Of a stretch of DNA of 64,000 bases, positions 1 to 8,799 are shown one piece after another; position 1 is the stretch's first letter; each line of letters opens with the position of its first letter. A program made the translations under genes and the position numbers. Under the pieces are notes generated by a model. The model was not told where the DNA came from, ran no database searches, and was given only the letters and a program-made list of their open reading frames with translations. The stretch is from assembly GCF_013204795.1 (NCBI RefSeq), contig NZ_JABMKW010000020.1, forward strand, positions 1 through 64,000. The letters are read 5' to 3'. The DNA is from Pedobacter panaciterrae. GTDB lineage: Bacteria; Bacteroidota; Bacteroidia; Sphingobacteriales; Sphingobacteriaceae.

Positions 1-110
1 TTCCATTAGATATAATTGACATTCATCTTAATGATGTTACAAATTATGAAAATAAATATTTCATAATGACAATGTATATCGCTAAGTTTAGTTCTTAAAC
101 ACACACACAA

Positions 111-752
111 ATGAAAAAGAAACTATTAACTGCAGTGGCAGTATTGGCTTCCCTATGCGGGTATGCCCAAACAAAAGGTACCAATGCTTTAGGTTTTGGT
201 ATTAATTCACAAACAAGTAAATCTGAGGTCAGAAGTGAAACTGGAGCTACCGAGATTGAAAAAACAAAGGCAAATAATTTCACTTTGAGCTACGGATTAT
301 TTATAAAAGACAACACGAAATTAGGTCTTGATGTTAGTTATGGAAATCAAGATTATCGATATGTACAAGGATTGTCTGGTTCAAAATCAAAAAGTTATGG
401 AGCAGGTTTGAATTATCAGCAGTACTATCCATTGGTTAAAAAGCTATACGCCTTTGCTGGCGGTTCACTGGGATATGGTTATACGAAAACTGATAATGCC
501 GATCCTAATTATGAAGACAGGAAAACGGATCAATATTCGGTTGGTGTAAATGGTGGTTTGACATGGTTTTTTTCTAAAAGATTTGCCATTGAATCCAGTT
601 TATTATCAGCTAACGCATTCTACACTGTTGATAAACAAAATGGAAATAATTCCGGTGGTCAAAGTAGTTATGAAAATAGCTATACCAATTTTAATTTGAG
701 CACTAGTGGAGCTTTCAATAACCTTGGTTTTAAAATCTATTTGCTATTCTAA
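111..752 (+). CDS. Outer-membrane beta-barrel protein
   Basis: A 213-residue exported protein. The first 20 residues are a clear signal peptide (basic MKKK, hydrophobic stretch, cleavage near GYAQ-T). The rest alternates polar and aromatic residues in short strands with glycine turns and ends in a hydrophobic strand finishing in F (KIYLLF). That is typical of 8-10-stranded outer-membrane barrels of the OmpW/porin-like superfamily in Bacteroidota. No ligand or enzymatic motif is visible. The ATG follows an ACACACACACAA tract with no Shine-Dalgarno sequence, as usual in this phylum. It is a single gene, closed by a strong hairpin 30 bp downstream. The barrel assignment rests on sequence texture; a specific role cannot be given. 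Confidence 0.75.
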   Translation: MKKKLLTAVAVLASLCGYAQTKGTNALGFGINSQTSKSEVRSETGATEIEKTKANNFTLSYGLFIKDNTKLGLDVSYGNQDYRYVQGLSGSKSKSYGAGLNYQQYYPLVKKLYAFAGGSLGYGYTKTDNADPNYEDRKTDQYSVGVNGGLTWFFSKRFAIESSLLSANAFYTVDKQNGNNSGGQSSYENSYTNFNLSTSGAFNNLGFKIYLLF

Positions 753-780
753 AGCTTAAATTTTACATCAAATTAATACC

Positions 781-817
781 AACAATAAAGCATCTCAATT
801 TGAGGTGCTTTATTGTT
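781..817 (+). terminator. Rho-independent terminator
   Basis: An 18-bp stem with one G-T mismatch (AACAATAAAGCATCTCAA against TTGAGGTGCTTTATTGTT) with a minimal loop lies 28 bp past the barrel gene. The T-rich right arm suits intrinsic termination. Confidence 0.8.
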
Positions 818-914
818 ATGGTGTGTTTTTCACATCTATATTTAGAATTTTAAATAGTTTTTGGTTATTTATTCAATTTCGTATCAAGCGTAAAAATCGC
901 TAAATTTAAGTGTC

Positions 915-2264
915 ATGAGTAAAACTGCTAAAAATCCTTCGTTACAGAAGAAAATCTTTGTTCTCGATACTTCTGTTATTTTATACGATCATAACGCTTT
1001 CAATAATTTCCAGGAGCATGATGTTGCCATACCAATTCAAGTTCTAGAAGAGCTTGATAATATGAAAAATGGCAATGAAACACGTAATGCAGAGGCAAGG
1101 AGTTTTATTCGTCTTATGGATAATGCTTCAGGTAATAAAATAATGAACCAATGGATTCCTTTAAATGGCACTAAAAGTGGGCGATTTAAAGTGGTTATGG
1201 ATAATAAGCCAGATCATGCTGATGCTGAGGCAATTTTTGGAGCCGGAAAGTTTGATCATCGTATTCTTAATGCTGCTTTAAGCTTAAAGCAAGAATTTCC
1301 AGAGAAAAAAGTGGTACTGGTATCAAAGGATATATGTCTGCGCTTAAAGGCAAAATCTCTTGAACTGTATGCTGAAGATTATGAAACTGGAAAGATTAAA
1401 AATGTAGATGAACTTTATACCGGTAAAACGGTTCTTTCTAAAGTTCCGGAACAACTTTTTGCAGAACTCAAAACTGAAGGCAGCATTAGCACTGAGTTAC
1501 TGGATATTGTACCCCAATCTCCAAATCATTTCTGCATATTAAAAAATAGCCGGAAAACTGCAACTGCATGGTTCGACTCTACTACGCAACGCTTGTATCC
1601 GGTAGCGTCAAAGAAAATATTTAATATTTCGCCAAGAAACCATGAGCAATCTTTTGCTGTACACGCTTTGCTTAATCCTGAAATTAAACTGGTAACTATT
1701 CAGGGTAAGGCCGGTACCGGAAAAACACTTCTTGCAATTGCCAGTGCATTGGAGCAACGTAAAGATTACAGGCAAATTTATGTAACCAGGCCAATTATTC
1801 CATTAAGTAATAAGGATATAGGTTTTTTACCGGGAGATGCTAAATCGAAGATAGATCCTTATATGGCACCAATATGGGATAATCTGAGGTTCATTAAAGA
1901 GCAGTATAATCATGATTTAAAGATGCAGGGAAGGATAGATGAATTTGTAACTACAGGCAAAATCGTAATTACTCCCCTCGCTTATATTAGAGGAAGAACG
2001 CTTTCTAAAATCTTTTTTATTGTTGATGAGGCCCAAAACTTAACTCCACATGAAATAAAAACAATAATTTCGCGGGCAGGAGAAGATACCAAGATCATAT
2101 TTACCGGCGACATATATCAGATAGATACACCTTATCTTGATGCCGAGAGTAATGGCCTGTCTTACCTGATTGAAAATGCAAAGAACCATCCACTATACGC
2201 GCACATTACATTAGATAAGGGCGAACGTAGTGAACTGGCAAATCTTGCAAACGACCTATTGTAA
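915..2264 (+). CDS. PhoH family ATPase with N-terminal PIN domain
   Basis: 449 residues, matching the long PIN-PhoH (PhoH2/YlaK) architecture. The N-terminal ~150 residues form a PIN-type nuclease domain beginning FVLDTSVILYDHNAF, with acidic residues at D18 and later LVSKD. The C-terminal half is a PhoH NTPase: Walker A GKAGTGKT at residues 264-271, Walker B FFIVDEAQN near residue 375, then IFTGD. Members of this family have been reported as RNA helicase/ribonucleases. Substrates in this organism are unknown. The ORF start at ATG 915 fits the PIN domain without extension. It ends inside the untranslated upstream stretch of the aminopeptidase gene, so the two may be co-transcribed. Confidence 0.92.
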   Translation: MSKTAKNPSLQKKIFVLDTSVILYDHNAFNNFQEHDVAIPIQVLEELDNMKNGNETRNAEARSFIRLMDNASGNKIMNQWIPLNGTKSGRFKVVMDNKPDHADAEAIFGAGKFDHRILNAALSLKQEFPEKKVVLVSKDICLRLKAKSLELYAEDYETGKIKNVDELYTGKTVLSKVPEQLFAELKTEGSISTELLDIVPQSPNHFCILKNSRKTATAWFDSTTQRLYPVASKKIFNISPRNHEQSFAVHALLNPEIKLVTIQGKAGTGKTLLAIASALEQRKDYRQIYVTRPIIPLSNKDIGFLPGDAKSKIDPYMAPIWDNLRFIKEQYNHDLKMQGRIDEFVTTGKIVITPLAYIRGRTLSKIFFIVDEAQNLTPHEIKTIISRAGEDTKIIFTGDIYQIDTPYLDAESNGLSYLIENAKNHPLYAHITLDKGERSELANLANDLL

Positions 2265-2286
2265 TTTGAAAAATAAACTGGTTATC

Positions 2287-4176
2287 ATGTTTAAAAAAGC
2301 TGTTCTAATAAAGAATCTAATCTTGTTGATTCCAATTCTGATGATATTATCGTGTAAACAAAAAGAACAAGCTGCAAGTCAGCTTGTTGAAGACCCGCAT
2401 TCTTTCTCAAAACCATCTATAGCTGTAGTTGAACATCTGGATCTGGATATAAAGGTTGATTTTGAAAGTCAGCAGATTAGTGGGAAGGCAGTTTGGAAAA
2501 TAAACAATAAGGCTAAATCAAATGAGATTATTTTTGATGATAGTCAGCTTAATATATCAAAAATCACTCTTGGTGCAGAAGAAAAGGAGACCACATTTAC
2601 CTATGGCGAGGAGAAGGAGTTTTTAGGAAGGCCACTAAAAGTGGTTATTACCCCTGAAACAAAGTTGATAACCATTTATTATACAACCAATGCACAAGCA
2701 AGTGCTTTGCAGTGGTTAAACCCACATCAAACAGCAGGCAAAAAACGCCCATATTTATTTACGCAGTCAGAAAGTATTGCCGCACGTAGCTGGATACCTT
2801 GTCAGGATAGTCCAGGTATAAGGTTTACATACGATGCAACTGTTTCAGTTCCCAACGATTTGCTGGCTTTAATGAGTGCCGAGAACCCTGAAGTAAAAAA
2901 CAGTACAGGTATTTATCATTTTAAACAAGTTCATCCTATTCCTTCATATTTATTGGCATTGGCTGTTGGTGATATTGAATTTAAAGCAGTAGATGAGCGC
3001 ACTGGTGTATATGCTGAACCTTCGGTTTTAGCAAAAGCGGTATATGAATTTGCTGATATGGGTAAAATGGTAAATGCTGCTGAAAAGCTATATGGCCCAT
3101 ACAGGTGGGGAAGGTATGATTTGCTTGTGTTGCCTCCGAGTTTTCCTTTTGGAGGTATGGAAAATCCTAATCTGACATTTATTACCCCAACAATTATCGC
3201 TGGAGATCGGTCTTTAGTAAGTATAATTAGCCACGAATTGGCACATAGCTGGAGTGGTAACTTAGTTACAAATGCTACATGGAATGATTTCTGGCTTAAC
3301 GAAGGCTTTACCAATTACTTTGAAAGAAGGATCGATGAGGAGATTTTTGGTAAACAGGAAGCCGAGATGCAGGAGGAATTTGCGAAAAAGGCTTTGGAAG
3401 ATGCTGTAAAGGAAATGGGCGATACCAGTAAGGATACTTATCTGAAAACTGATTATACTGGAAGAAACCCCGATGAGGGTACCAATGATATTGCTTATGA
3501 AAAAGGCTATTTCTTTTTAAGGACAATTGAAGAGGCAGTAGGAAGAGAAAAATTTGATACTTTTTTAAGAGGCTATTTTGATGGTCATGCTTTTCAATCT
3601 GTTTCTACCGAACAGTTTCTAGCTTATCTGAATGAGAATCTAATTAAAGGTAATTCTGATCTTGAGAAGAAAATTAGGGTAAATGACTGGGTTTATGGCC
3701 CTGGTGTTCCATCAAATATCGCTTATTCGAAAGGTCTGTGGGCTAAAGATGGAAAGTTCGCTAAAATTGATCATATAGCATTGGCATGGAATAAAAATGA
3801 ATTGAAAGATACTTCAGTGTTGACTAAAGAAATCGTTACAAGTAATGAGAAGAAATTCTTTATCAATCTCCTGTCACCTGAAATGACTGCAAAGCGAATG
3901 GCTGACTTAGATCGTCAGTTTAACTTTACCGGTTCTAATAATACTGACATTCAGTTGGCATGGTACACATTGGCCATTCGCCATCAGTACACTGCTGCCA
4001 ATAAAAGAATAGAAGATTATTTAATAGAAAATGGTAGAATGTGGCACATCATTCCTTTGTATAAAGAAATGATGAAAACGCCTGAAGGCCTAAAAAAAGC
4101 CAAAGAGATTTACAAAAAAGCAAGGCCTAACTATCACCCGATGACTTATCTGGCGATAGATAAGTTTTTAAAGTAA
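2287..4176 (+). CDS. M1 family zinc aminopeptidase (lipoprotein)
   Basis: Gluzincin peptidase of the M1/leukotriene-A4-hydrolase type. From ATG 2287 the protein is 629 residues. It shows the substrate-binding GGMEN (289-293) and a perfect HEXXH-X18-E zinc site: HELAH at 316-320 and E339 in NEGF. An open frame extends back to ATG 2230 inside phoH, but the internal start gives a proper lipoprotein signal (hydrophobic run then ILSCKQ), so I chose it. The C-terminal third (roughly 480-629) is alpha-helical, like the LTA4H C-terminal domain. It likely trims N-terminal residues from peptides in the periplasm or at the outer membrane. The gene follows phoH closely. Confidence 0.93.
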   Translation: MFKKAVLIKNLILLIPILMILSCKQKEQAASQLVEDPHSFSKPSIAVVEHLDLDIKVDFESQQISGKAVWKINNKAKSNEIIFDDSQLNISKITLGAEEKETTFTYGEEKEFLGRPLKVVITPETKLITIYYTTNAQASALQWLNPHQTAGKKRPYLFTQSESIAARSWIPCQDSPGIRFTYDATVSVPNDLLALMSAENPEVKNSTGIYHFKQVHPIPSYLLALAVGDIEFKAVDERTGVYAEPSVLAKAVYEFADMGKMVNAAEKLYGPYRWGRYDLLVLPPSFPFGGMENPNLTFITPTIIAGDRSLVSIISHELAHSWSGNLVTNATWNDFWLNEGFTNYFERRIDEEIFGKQEAEMQEEFAKKALEDAVKEMGDTSKDTYLKTDYTGRNPDEGTNDIAYEKGYFFLRTIEEAVGREKFDTFLRGYFDGHAFQSVSTEQFLAYLNENLIKGNSDLEKKIRVNDWVYGPGVPSNIAYSKGLWAKDGKFAKIDHIALAWNKNELKDTSVLTKEIVTSNEKKFFINLLSPEMTAKRMADLDRQFNFTGSNNTDIQLAWYTLAIRHQYTAANKRIEDYLIENGRMWHIIPLYKEMMKTPEGLKKAKEIYKKARPNYHPMTYLAIDKFLK

Positions 4177-4303
4177 TGTAATAATTTGAAAGTGCAATTG
4201 TCTAAACTAAATTAATATAATTCGAATTAGTTGTAGCGGAATGACGATTAATCTCGTTATATATTAAATAACAGTTTATAAATCAATTCAACTTAATCAT
4301 ATT

Positions 4304-4549
4304 ATGGATTCATTACACCCTTTTCACCAGAATATAGAACATATTAAGAATGATGCTTCTTCTCAATTTCTTATTGTAGATAGTGATGATATAAAACAGG
4401 TAGAATCATTAGCGATTATGTTCCCAAGGCTAACCAGTTTGATCAAAAACAATGGAAATAAGAATTTTCTAATCAATTTCCGTGATGAGCAGCAACGGTC
4501 TCTTATTGTAATGGTGGTTTCTAAGAATAGAATTCCGATGGCAAGCTAA
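4304..4549 (+). CDS. Hypothetical 81-residue protein
   Basis: A short ORF with normal codon use for the window and a clean ATG after an A/T-rich leader. The protein is predicted soluble, has no signal peptide, and has a hydrophobic IVMVV strand near the C-terminus. I recognise no family. Its stop overlaps by 4 bp the stop of the convergent exporter gene. A 12-bp perfect palindrome (TAATTCGAATTA, 4218-4229) lies about 75 bp upstream. It could be a small orphan protein of the lineage. Confidence 0.55.
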   Translation: MDSLHPFHQNIEHIKNDASSQFLIVDSDDIKQVESLAIMFPRLTSLIKNNGNKNFLINFRDEQQRSLIVMVVSKNRIPMAS

Positions 4550-5403
4550 AGATTCTTTTTGCCCTTAGTTAGTGTGGCACCAAGGCTTGCAATGATTACA
4601 AAAGTTACTGCCAACCATTGATGCAGGGTGAGGTGTTCTTTTAAAAACACTAGCCCGAATAATGCTGCAGCTGCTGGCTCAAGGCTCATCAAAATACTAA
4701 AAGTACGCGCTGGTAATTTCTTAAGGGCACCAATTTCCAAAGTAAATGGAATAGCACTTGATAACAACGCCAGCGCACCGCCGCTTAAGATCATAATGGG
4801 TGTGAAATTGGATAAGCCCCCGCTTCCAAAGCCGAAAGGGACCACTACAATAGCGGCGAATATCATGCCTACGGCTACTGCTTGTTCTCCATCCATAATT
4901 TTAGCTATTCGGCCGCCAAGAAGAATGTAGCCTGCCCAAAAACCTCCGGCCAGCAATGCAAGTGACGCACCAATTAAATCAATACCTTTTTCATTCCAGG
5001 GTGCAATAAAAGCTATTCCTATTGCAGCCAAAAATACCCAAAAGAAATCTAATATACGTTTGGATCCACTTACAGCTAATAAAAGAGGTCCAATAAATTC
5101 GAGTGTTACACCTAAACCCAGTGGGATCCTTTCTATGGCCATATAGAAAATAACATTCATTAATCCTAGCGATATACCATAAGGGATAACGGCTTTCCAT
5201 TGTTTTGCTGTGAAACGCTTGAAATTTGGTCTGTAGGCACCCACTAAAATAATTGCAGATAAACCTATCCTCACAGATGCAGTACCGGTTGCCCCGAGTG
5301 CAGGAAATAATCCTTTGGCTATTGCGGCTCCGGCTTGAACGCTAATTATAGACAATAGTACGGCAGGGAGGGGTGGTATATTTATTAATTTATTGGTGCT
5401 CAT
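4546..5403 (-). CDS. rhtA: EamA/RhtA-type amino-acid exporter
   Basis: About 285 residues with ten hydrophobic segments, the drug/metabolite transporter fold. Diagnostic stretches resemble E. coli RhtA, the threonine/homoserine exporter: SVQAGAAIAKGLFPALGA near the N-terminus, FYMAIERIPLGLGVTLEF in the middle, and ARTFSILMSLEPAAAALF near the C-terminus. The frame is open to 5466, but ATG at 5403 is chosen because it starts just before the first membrane segment. A TAAATTTG -7 box on the minus strand (5441-5434) also lies suitably upstream of it. The substrate is inferred from family resemblance only. Confidence 0.85.
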   Translation of the reverse strand: MSTNKLINIPPLPAVLLSIISVQAGAAIAKGLFPALGATGTASVRIGLSAIILVGAYRPNFKRFTAKQWKAVIPYGISLGLMNVIFYMAIERIPLGLGVTLEFIGPLLLAVSGSKRILDFFWVFLAAIGIAFIAPWNEKGIDLIGASLALLAGGFWAGYILLGGRIAKIMDGEQAVAVGMIFAAIVVVPFGFGSGGLSNFTPIMILSGGALALLSSAIPFTLEIGALKKLPARTFSILMSLEPAAAALFGLVFLKEHLTLHQWLAVTFVIIASLGATLTKGKKNL

Positions 5404-5451
5404 TGATAGATGGTGATGGGAGGGATAACCCTGCAAATTTAAGGATTTGAT

Positions 5452-5493
5452 TAAATAAAAAAGCACCGAAATCCATCGGTGCTTTTTTATTTA
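5452..5493. terminator. Perfect bidirectional terminator hairpin between divergent genes
   Basis: An 18-bp perfect inverted repeat (5452-5469 and 5476-5493) with loop AATCCA; the core is AAGCACCGA/TCGGTGCTT with A-tracts and T-tracts outside. It is a textbook bidirectional intrinsic terminator. It sits between two divergent genes, where no annotated transcript should end. Possible explanations are given in the findings. Confidence 0.8.
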
Positions 5494-5606
5494 TCAACTA
5501 AACCTAAACTATAAATACTAACCAAATATTTATATCACAAATATAAGGTGGATTATAATAGGCAGATGTTAAGAAATGTTAAATTGAATTATTGGTAATA
5601 TTTTGC

Positions 5607-5614
5607 TAATTTTG
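5607..5614 (+). promoter_or_regulatory. Bacteroidota -7 promoter box (TAATTTTG)
   Basis: Matches TAnnTTTG exactly. A TTG at 5584-5586 sits 20 nt upstream as a weak -33 element. Only 6 nt separate it from ATG 5621, so the transcript may be nearly leaderless. Confidence 0.5.
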
Positions 5615-5620
5615 TTAGTA

Positions 5621-6823
5621 ATGAAAAGATCTGGGACGGCTGATTTACCTTTGCATTATGGATATGTTCCTAAATGGCTGGCAGAACGTATGTCGCGTTT
5701 GGGGTTGGCAATTACAGAGGCAATAATTATCGAGTATGGTACAGCTGAAGTATTGCGGAGATTAAGTGATCCCTTTTGGTTCCAAAGTTTAGGTGCTGTG
5801 ATGGGTATGGATTGGCATTCTTCCGGAATCACCACTTCAGTTATGGGTGCCTTAAAGGCCTCAGTTAACCCTCATTATAAAGAATTAGGCATATATATTT
5901 GTGGAGGCAAAGGCAAAAAATCCAGACAAACTCCGGATGAACTACTTAAATTTGGAGAACGCACCGGGTTAAATGGCAATGACTTAGTACGAAGCAGTAA
6001 GCTAAGTGCAAAGGTTGATAATACCGCTTTACAAGATGGGTTTCAGTTGTATATGCATAACTTTATTGTAGACAAGCACGGGTTGTGGACCGTTGTGCAG
6101 CAGGGAATGAGAGATGGAAGTTCGACTGCACGTAGGTATCATTGGCATTCGTCATCATTAAAATCCTTTGTGGATGAGCCCCATACAGGCATTTGTGGGA
6201 AAAACCAAGGACAAATTTTAAATCTTGTGGCCAAAGAAGCATTACTTTCCCGTAATGCTATGTTATCAATGACAGCAGAGCATCCGGAACGAATGATAGG
6301 AGAAGTGCGTAAGCTCGTCTTGCCAGCGCATCATGACGTTAGGGCTAAAGATGTAGATCTTAAACGTTTGGGTGCGATGCTGTGGTTAAGTCATGAAAAG
6401 AACCCTAGTGATTTTGAAGAATTGCTGCTACTTGAGGGAATGGGACCTAGAACTCTGCAGTCACTTGCATTAGTAAGTGAGGTTATTTATGGTACATCTG
6501 CTCGATTTACTGATCCGGCCCGTTTCTCATTTGCACATGGAGGCAAGGATGGGCATCCATTCCCAGTGCCTTTAAATGTTTATGATGAAACGATTAGTGT
6601 ACTAAGCAAAGCAGTTTATAAAGCAAAAATAGATCAAGCCGATAAGCTTCACGCTATACAAAAGCTAAGCGAACTGTCTTTCAAAGTTGAAAAGGACTTT
6701 ATTCCTAATGATAATTTTGAAGAGCTTATAGAAAAAGAGAGAAACGACTCATGGAAATATGGCGGTAAAACAGTTTTTGGTGATGCAAAACCACCGAATG
6801 GCGGACAATTGAATCTGTTTTAA
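5621..6823 (+). CDS. DUF763 domain-containing protein
   Basis: 400 residues from ATG 5621 (MKRSGTADLPLHYG, the characteristic opening of DUF763). The first ~200 residues carry conserved family motifs such as YGTAEVLRRLSDPFWFQ and GGKGKKSRQTP. A helix-hairpin-helix-like segment (LLLEGMGPRTLQSLALV) lies at about residues 273-290 and suggests nucleic-acid binding. It is followed by FAHGGKDGHPFPV, also a family hallmark. The biochemical function of DUF763 is not established; involvement in DNA transactions is inferred from the HhH motif. The longer ORF start at 5603 is rejected because it precedes the family N-terminus and overlaps the promoter box. It is a single gene, closed by a convergent terminator. 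Confidence 0.88.
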   Translation: MKRSGTADLPLHYGYVPKWLAERMSRLGLAITEAIIIEYGTAEVLRRLSDPFWFQSLGAVMGMDWHSSGITTSVMGALKASVNPHYKELGIYICGGKGKKSRQTPDELLKFGERTGLNGNDLVRSSKLSAKVDNTALQDGFQLYMHNFIVDKHGLWTVVQQGMRDGSSTARRYHWHSSSLKSFVDEPHTGICGKNQGQILNLVAKEALLSRNAMLSMTAEHPERMIGEVRKLVLPAHHDVRAKDVDLKRLGAMLWLSHEKNPSDFEELLLLEGMGPRTLQSLALVSEVIYGTSARFTDPARFSFAHGGKDGHPFPVPLNVYDETISVLSKAVYKAKIDQADKLHAIQKLSELSFKVEKDFIPNDNFEELIEKERNDSWKYGGKTVFGDAKPPNGGQLNLF

Positions 6824-6858
6824 AATTATGAGGGAAAATAGCTTAACCCTCATAATTT
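6823..6858. terminator. Bidirectional terminator between convergent genes
   Basis: A perfect 12-bp stem (AAATTATGAGGG / CCCTCATAATTT) around an 12-nt loop, A-rich on one side and T-rich on the other. It serves both the DUF763 gene and the convergent NAD(P)-binding gene. Confidence 0.8.
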
Positions 6859-6865
6859 ATAAATT

Positions 6866-7504
6866 TTATAAGCTTGCCACAAATGGTGCTTTTCCAATAA
6901 AATCAGTTTCTAAGATCTGATCTATGAGAAAATGTGCCAGATCTGTTGTACTAATCTTTTCACCAGGGCTGTCTTCCAGACTTACAGTCAGGTTTCTTAC
7001 TTCTTCCGTCTGTTCAATCCATGGTAACCGTACCATAGTCCAATCCAAGCCACTCATTTTTACTATTTCAAAAGCCTTTTCCTTGTCGGCTACAAATACT
7101 GGAAATGTCTCCTTCATCCATGTGGATGCCTGAACTGTTTTCATACTTTTCTTATCTCCCGGAACATCTATATTCAGCCCGGTTAAGAATATATATCTTT
7201 TGATCTGCTGCTTATTCATAGCTTTTATAATGTTTTGAGCTGCTACACTTGCTATTAGAGGCTCATCTTTTGCTTGTCCAAGAGCACTTATCACAACTCC
7301 ACAGTTTTTAATAAGCTCATTCGCTGTTTCTAAATCTTTTATATCTCCTCTTACAATCTCCAAATTGGGATGCAGGTAATTATAAGATGATGGATTTCTG
7401 ATTAGTGCTTTGACTGTATAACCTTGATTTAATAGTGTTTTTAGTAAATAGCTTCCAGCTTTACCAGTTGCGCCAATTAGGGCGACTTTTATATGATTAG
7501 TCAT
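6866..7504 (-). CDS. NAD(P)-binding atypical SDR (NmrA/SDR_a5-like)
   Basis: 212 residues. The N-terminus has a Rossmann beta-alpha-beta with VALIGATGKAGSYLLKTLL. It is followed by ALIRNPS, where the basic residue at the end of strand 2 suggests NADPH preference, and then VRGDIKD. The usual SDR YxxxK active site is not apparent, as in atypical NmrA-like members that act as NAD(P)H sensors or flavin/quinone-type reductases. ATG at 7504 starts directly before the Rossmann strand. It is a monocistronic gene divergent from the lipoprotein at 7764. The physiological substrate cannot be read from sequence. Confidence 0.85.
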   Translation of the reverse strand: MTNHIKVALIGATGKAGSYLLKTLLNQGYTVKALIRNPSSYNYLHPNLEIVRGDIKDLETANELIKNCGVVISALGQAKDEPLIASVAAQNIIKAMNKQQIKRYIFLTGLNIDVPGDKKSMKTVQASTWMKETFPVFVADKEKAFEIVKMSGLDWTMVRLPWIEQTEEVRNLTVSLEDSPGEKISTTDLAHFLIDQILETDFIGKAPFVASL

Positions 7505-7763
7505 TTTTAAAATTCCAATGTGAAAAGAATAATTCTTTCTAAATATTATTAGGGATACGATTGTAGCATAGGAAAAAAGGCAATAAAATAGCCTTCCCGC
7601 TATAGGTTTGGATTTTTGGTAATCCTATTTAGATATGTGACTAATGTTAATATGATTCAAATATATAAATAATCTGGCTGTAAATCATTACGTCCCCCAA
7701 CATTTCAGTATCTTTAATTATTGTTATTTGTAGCATAATTGAAAATTTTAACGTCTTAAGGTT

Positions 7764-8069
7764 ATGAAAAAATTATTATTCCTATTGTTTATTGGATTTG
7801 CCATGGTAAGCTGTAACACAGCGAAACAGGCAGGAAGTAAGGGCTTAGTTAAGTTAAGCGGTAAAATTGAAAAATTAGGGATGACCACATTCCAGTATGG
7901 TACCCATATTTTAACAGTGGATGCTAAAACCTATGCATTAAGAAGCAGTAAGGTTGATTTAAATGCTTATATAGATAAGGAGGTTACCTTAAAAGGAACA
8001 AAGGTTGATGGTTATCCTATTGAAAATGGTCCGGACTTAATAGAGGTAGAAGAAGTTACTTCCAAATAG
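7764..8069 (+). CDS. Small lipoprotein, OB-fold-like
   Basis: 101 residues with a lipoprotein signal (hydrophobic segment then MVSCNTAK, Cys at residue 18). The mature ~84 residues contain alternating strand-like segments (KLSGKIEKLG, HILTVDAKTYALRSS, KEVTLKGTKVDGYPI) that resemble small OB-fold lipoproteins. No named family is recognised. The 258-bp upstream gap holds only AT-rich sequence. The pseudouridine synthase gene follows 43 bp downstream, with its own -7-like box in between. Confidence 0.75.
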   Translation: MKKLLFLLFIGFAMVSCNTAKQAGSKGLVKLSGKIEKLGMTTFQYGTHILTVDAKTYALRSSKVDLNAYIDKEVTLKGTKVDGYPIENGPDLIEVEEVTSK

Positions 8070-8089
8070 AACAAGAAAGTTTAAAAGGT

Positions 8090-8097
8090 TATCTTCG
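8090..8097 (+). promoter_or_regulatory. -7-like box (TATCTTCG) before truC
   Basis: TATCTTCG fits the relaxed Bacteroidota -7 consensus TAnnTTYG, 15 bp before the truC ATG. No convincing -33 element is visible, so the call is tentative. Confidence 0.4.
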
Positions 8098-8112
8098 CCA
8101 AAAAAAGTTTAA

Positions 8113-8790
8113 ATGCTAGAAATTGTTTACCAGGATGACCATTTAATTGCAATTAATAAACCTCATGGCCTGCTTGTACATCGGTCGTCGATTGCCAATG
8201 ATGCAAAAGAATTTGCATTACAACTTTTAAGAGATCAGGTAAACAGACATGTTAGCCCTGTTCATCGTTTGGACAGGAAAACAGGTGGTTTGCTACTATT
8301 TGCTTTTGAAAAAGATGTAGAAATAGCAATGCATCAGCAGTTTCAAAATGGTTTGGTTCAAAAGAAATATCTTGCGATTGTTAGAGGGTATGCGCCTGAT
8401 AGCCAGGATATAGATTATCCTCTTGCAAAAGAAAATGGAGCCATTCAGGATGCTTTTACTGCTTTTATAACTTTAAAGAGGGCAGAACTGGATGTTGCCT
8501 TCGGTAAACATACCACCTCAAGATACTCCTTAGTGGAAGCTACACCAACAACCGGAAGAATGCATCAGCTTAGAAAACACTTTGCTCATATTTTCTATCC
8601 CATAATTGGCGACCGCAAGCATGGGTGCAATAAACAAAATAAACTGTTTAAAGAGCAATGGGAAATGACTACGATGTTATTGCATGCATCAGAACTTATA
8701 TTTAAGCATCCGGTAACCAATGAAGAAATTCACCTTAAAGCCCATCTTCAAGAGGAGTTTAGAAGAGTGATGGAATTAATGAAATGGTAA
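8113..8790 (+). CDS. truC: tRNA pseudouridine(65) synthase TruC
   Basis: 225 residues of the RluA family. The catalytic motif HRLDRKTGG contains Asp54, the position of the catalytic Asp in E. coli TruC. Further family segments are MLEIVYQDDHLIAINKP at the start, KKYLAIVRGY, the substrate-binding TTSRYSLVEATPTTGR (RYxLVEAxPxTGR), MHQLRKHFAH and PIIGDRKHG. Length and overall order match TruC rather than RluC/RluD, because there is no N-terminal S4 domain. The expected reaction is U-to-pseudouridine at tRNA position 65. The Nudix gene begins 9 bp after the stop, so the two are probably an operon. Confidence 0.9.
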   Translation: MLEIVYQDDHLIAINKPHGLLVHRSSIANDAKEFALQLLRDQVNRHVSPVHRLDRKTGGLLLFAFEKDVEIAMHQQFQNGLVQKKYLAIVRGYAPDSQDIDYPLAKENGAIQDAFTAFITLKRAELDVAFGKHTTSRYSLVEATPTTGRMHQLRKHFAHIFYPIIGDRKHGCNKQNKLFKEQWEMTTMLLHASELIFKHPVTNEEIHLKAHLQEEFRRVMELMKW

Positions 8791-8799
8791 AAAATAATT

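Noticed and set aside
2931..3314. A 127-codon minus-strand reading frame opposite the M1 peptidase gene
   Set aside because: It runs antisense to an intact gene with strong motifs, has no family features, and its apparent coding is a mirror of the plus-strand codons. The same applies to other long antisense frames (for example 28837-29244 and 55508-55900).
7578..7596. AAGGC...GCCTT hairpin in the leader of the 6866-7504 gene, a possible attenuator
   Set aside because: The stem is only five base pairs with a 9-nt loop. This is weak compared with the real terminators in the window.
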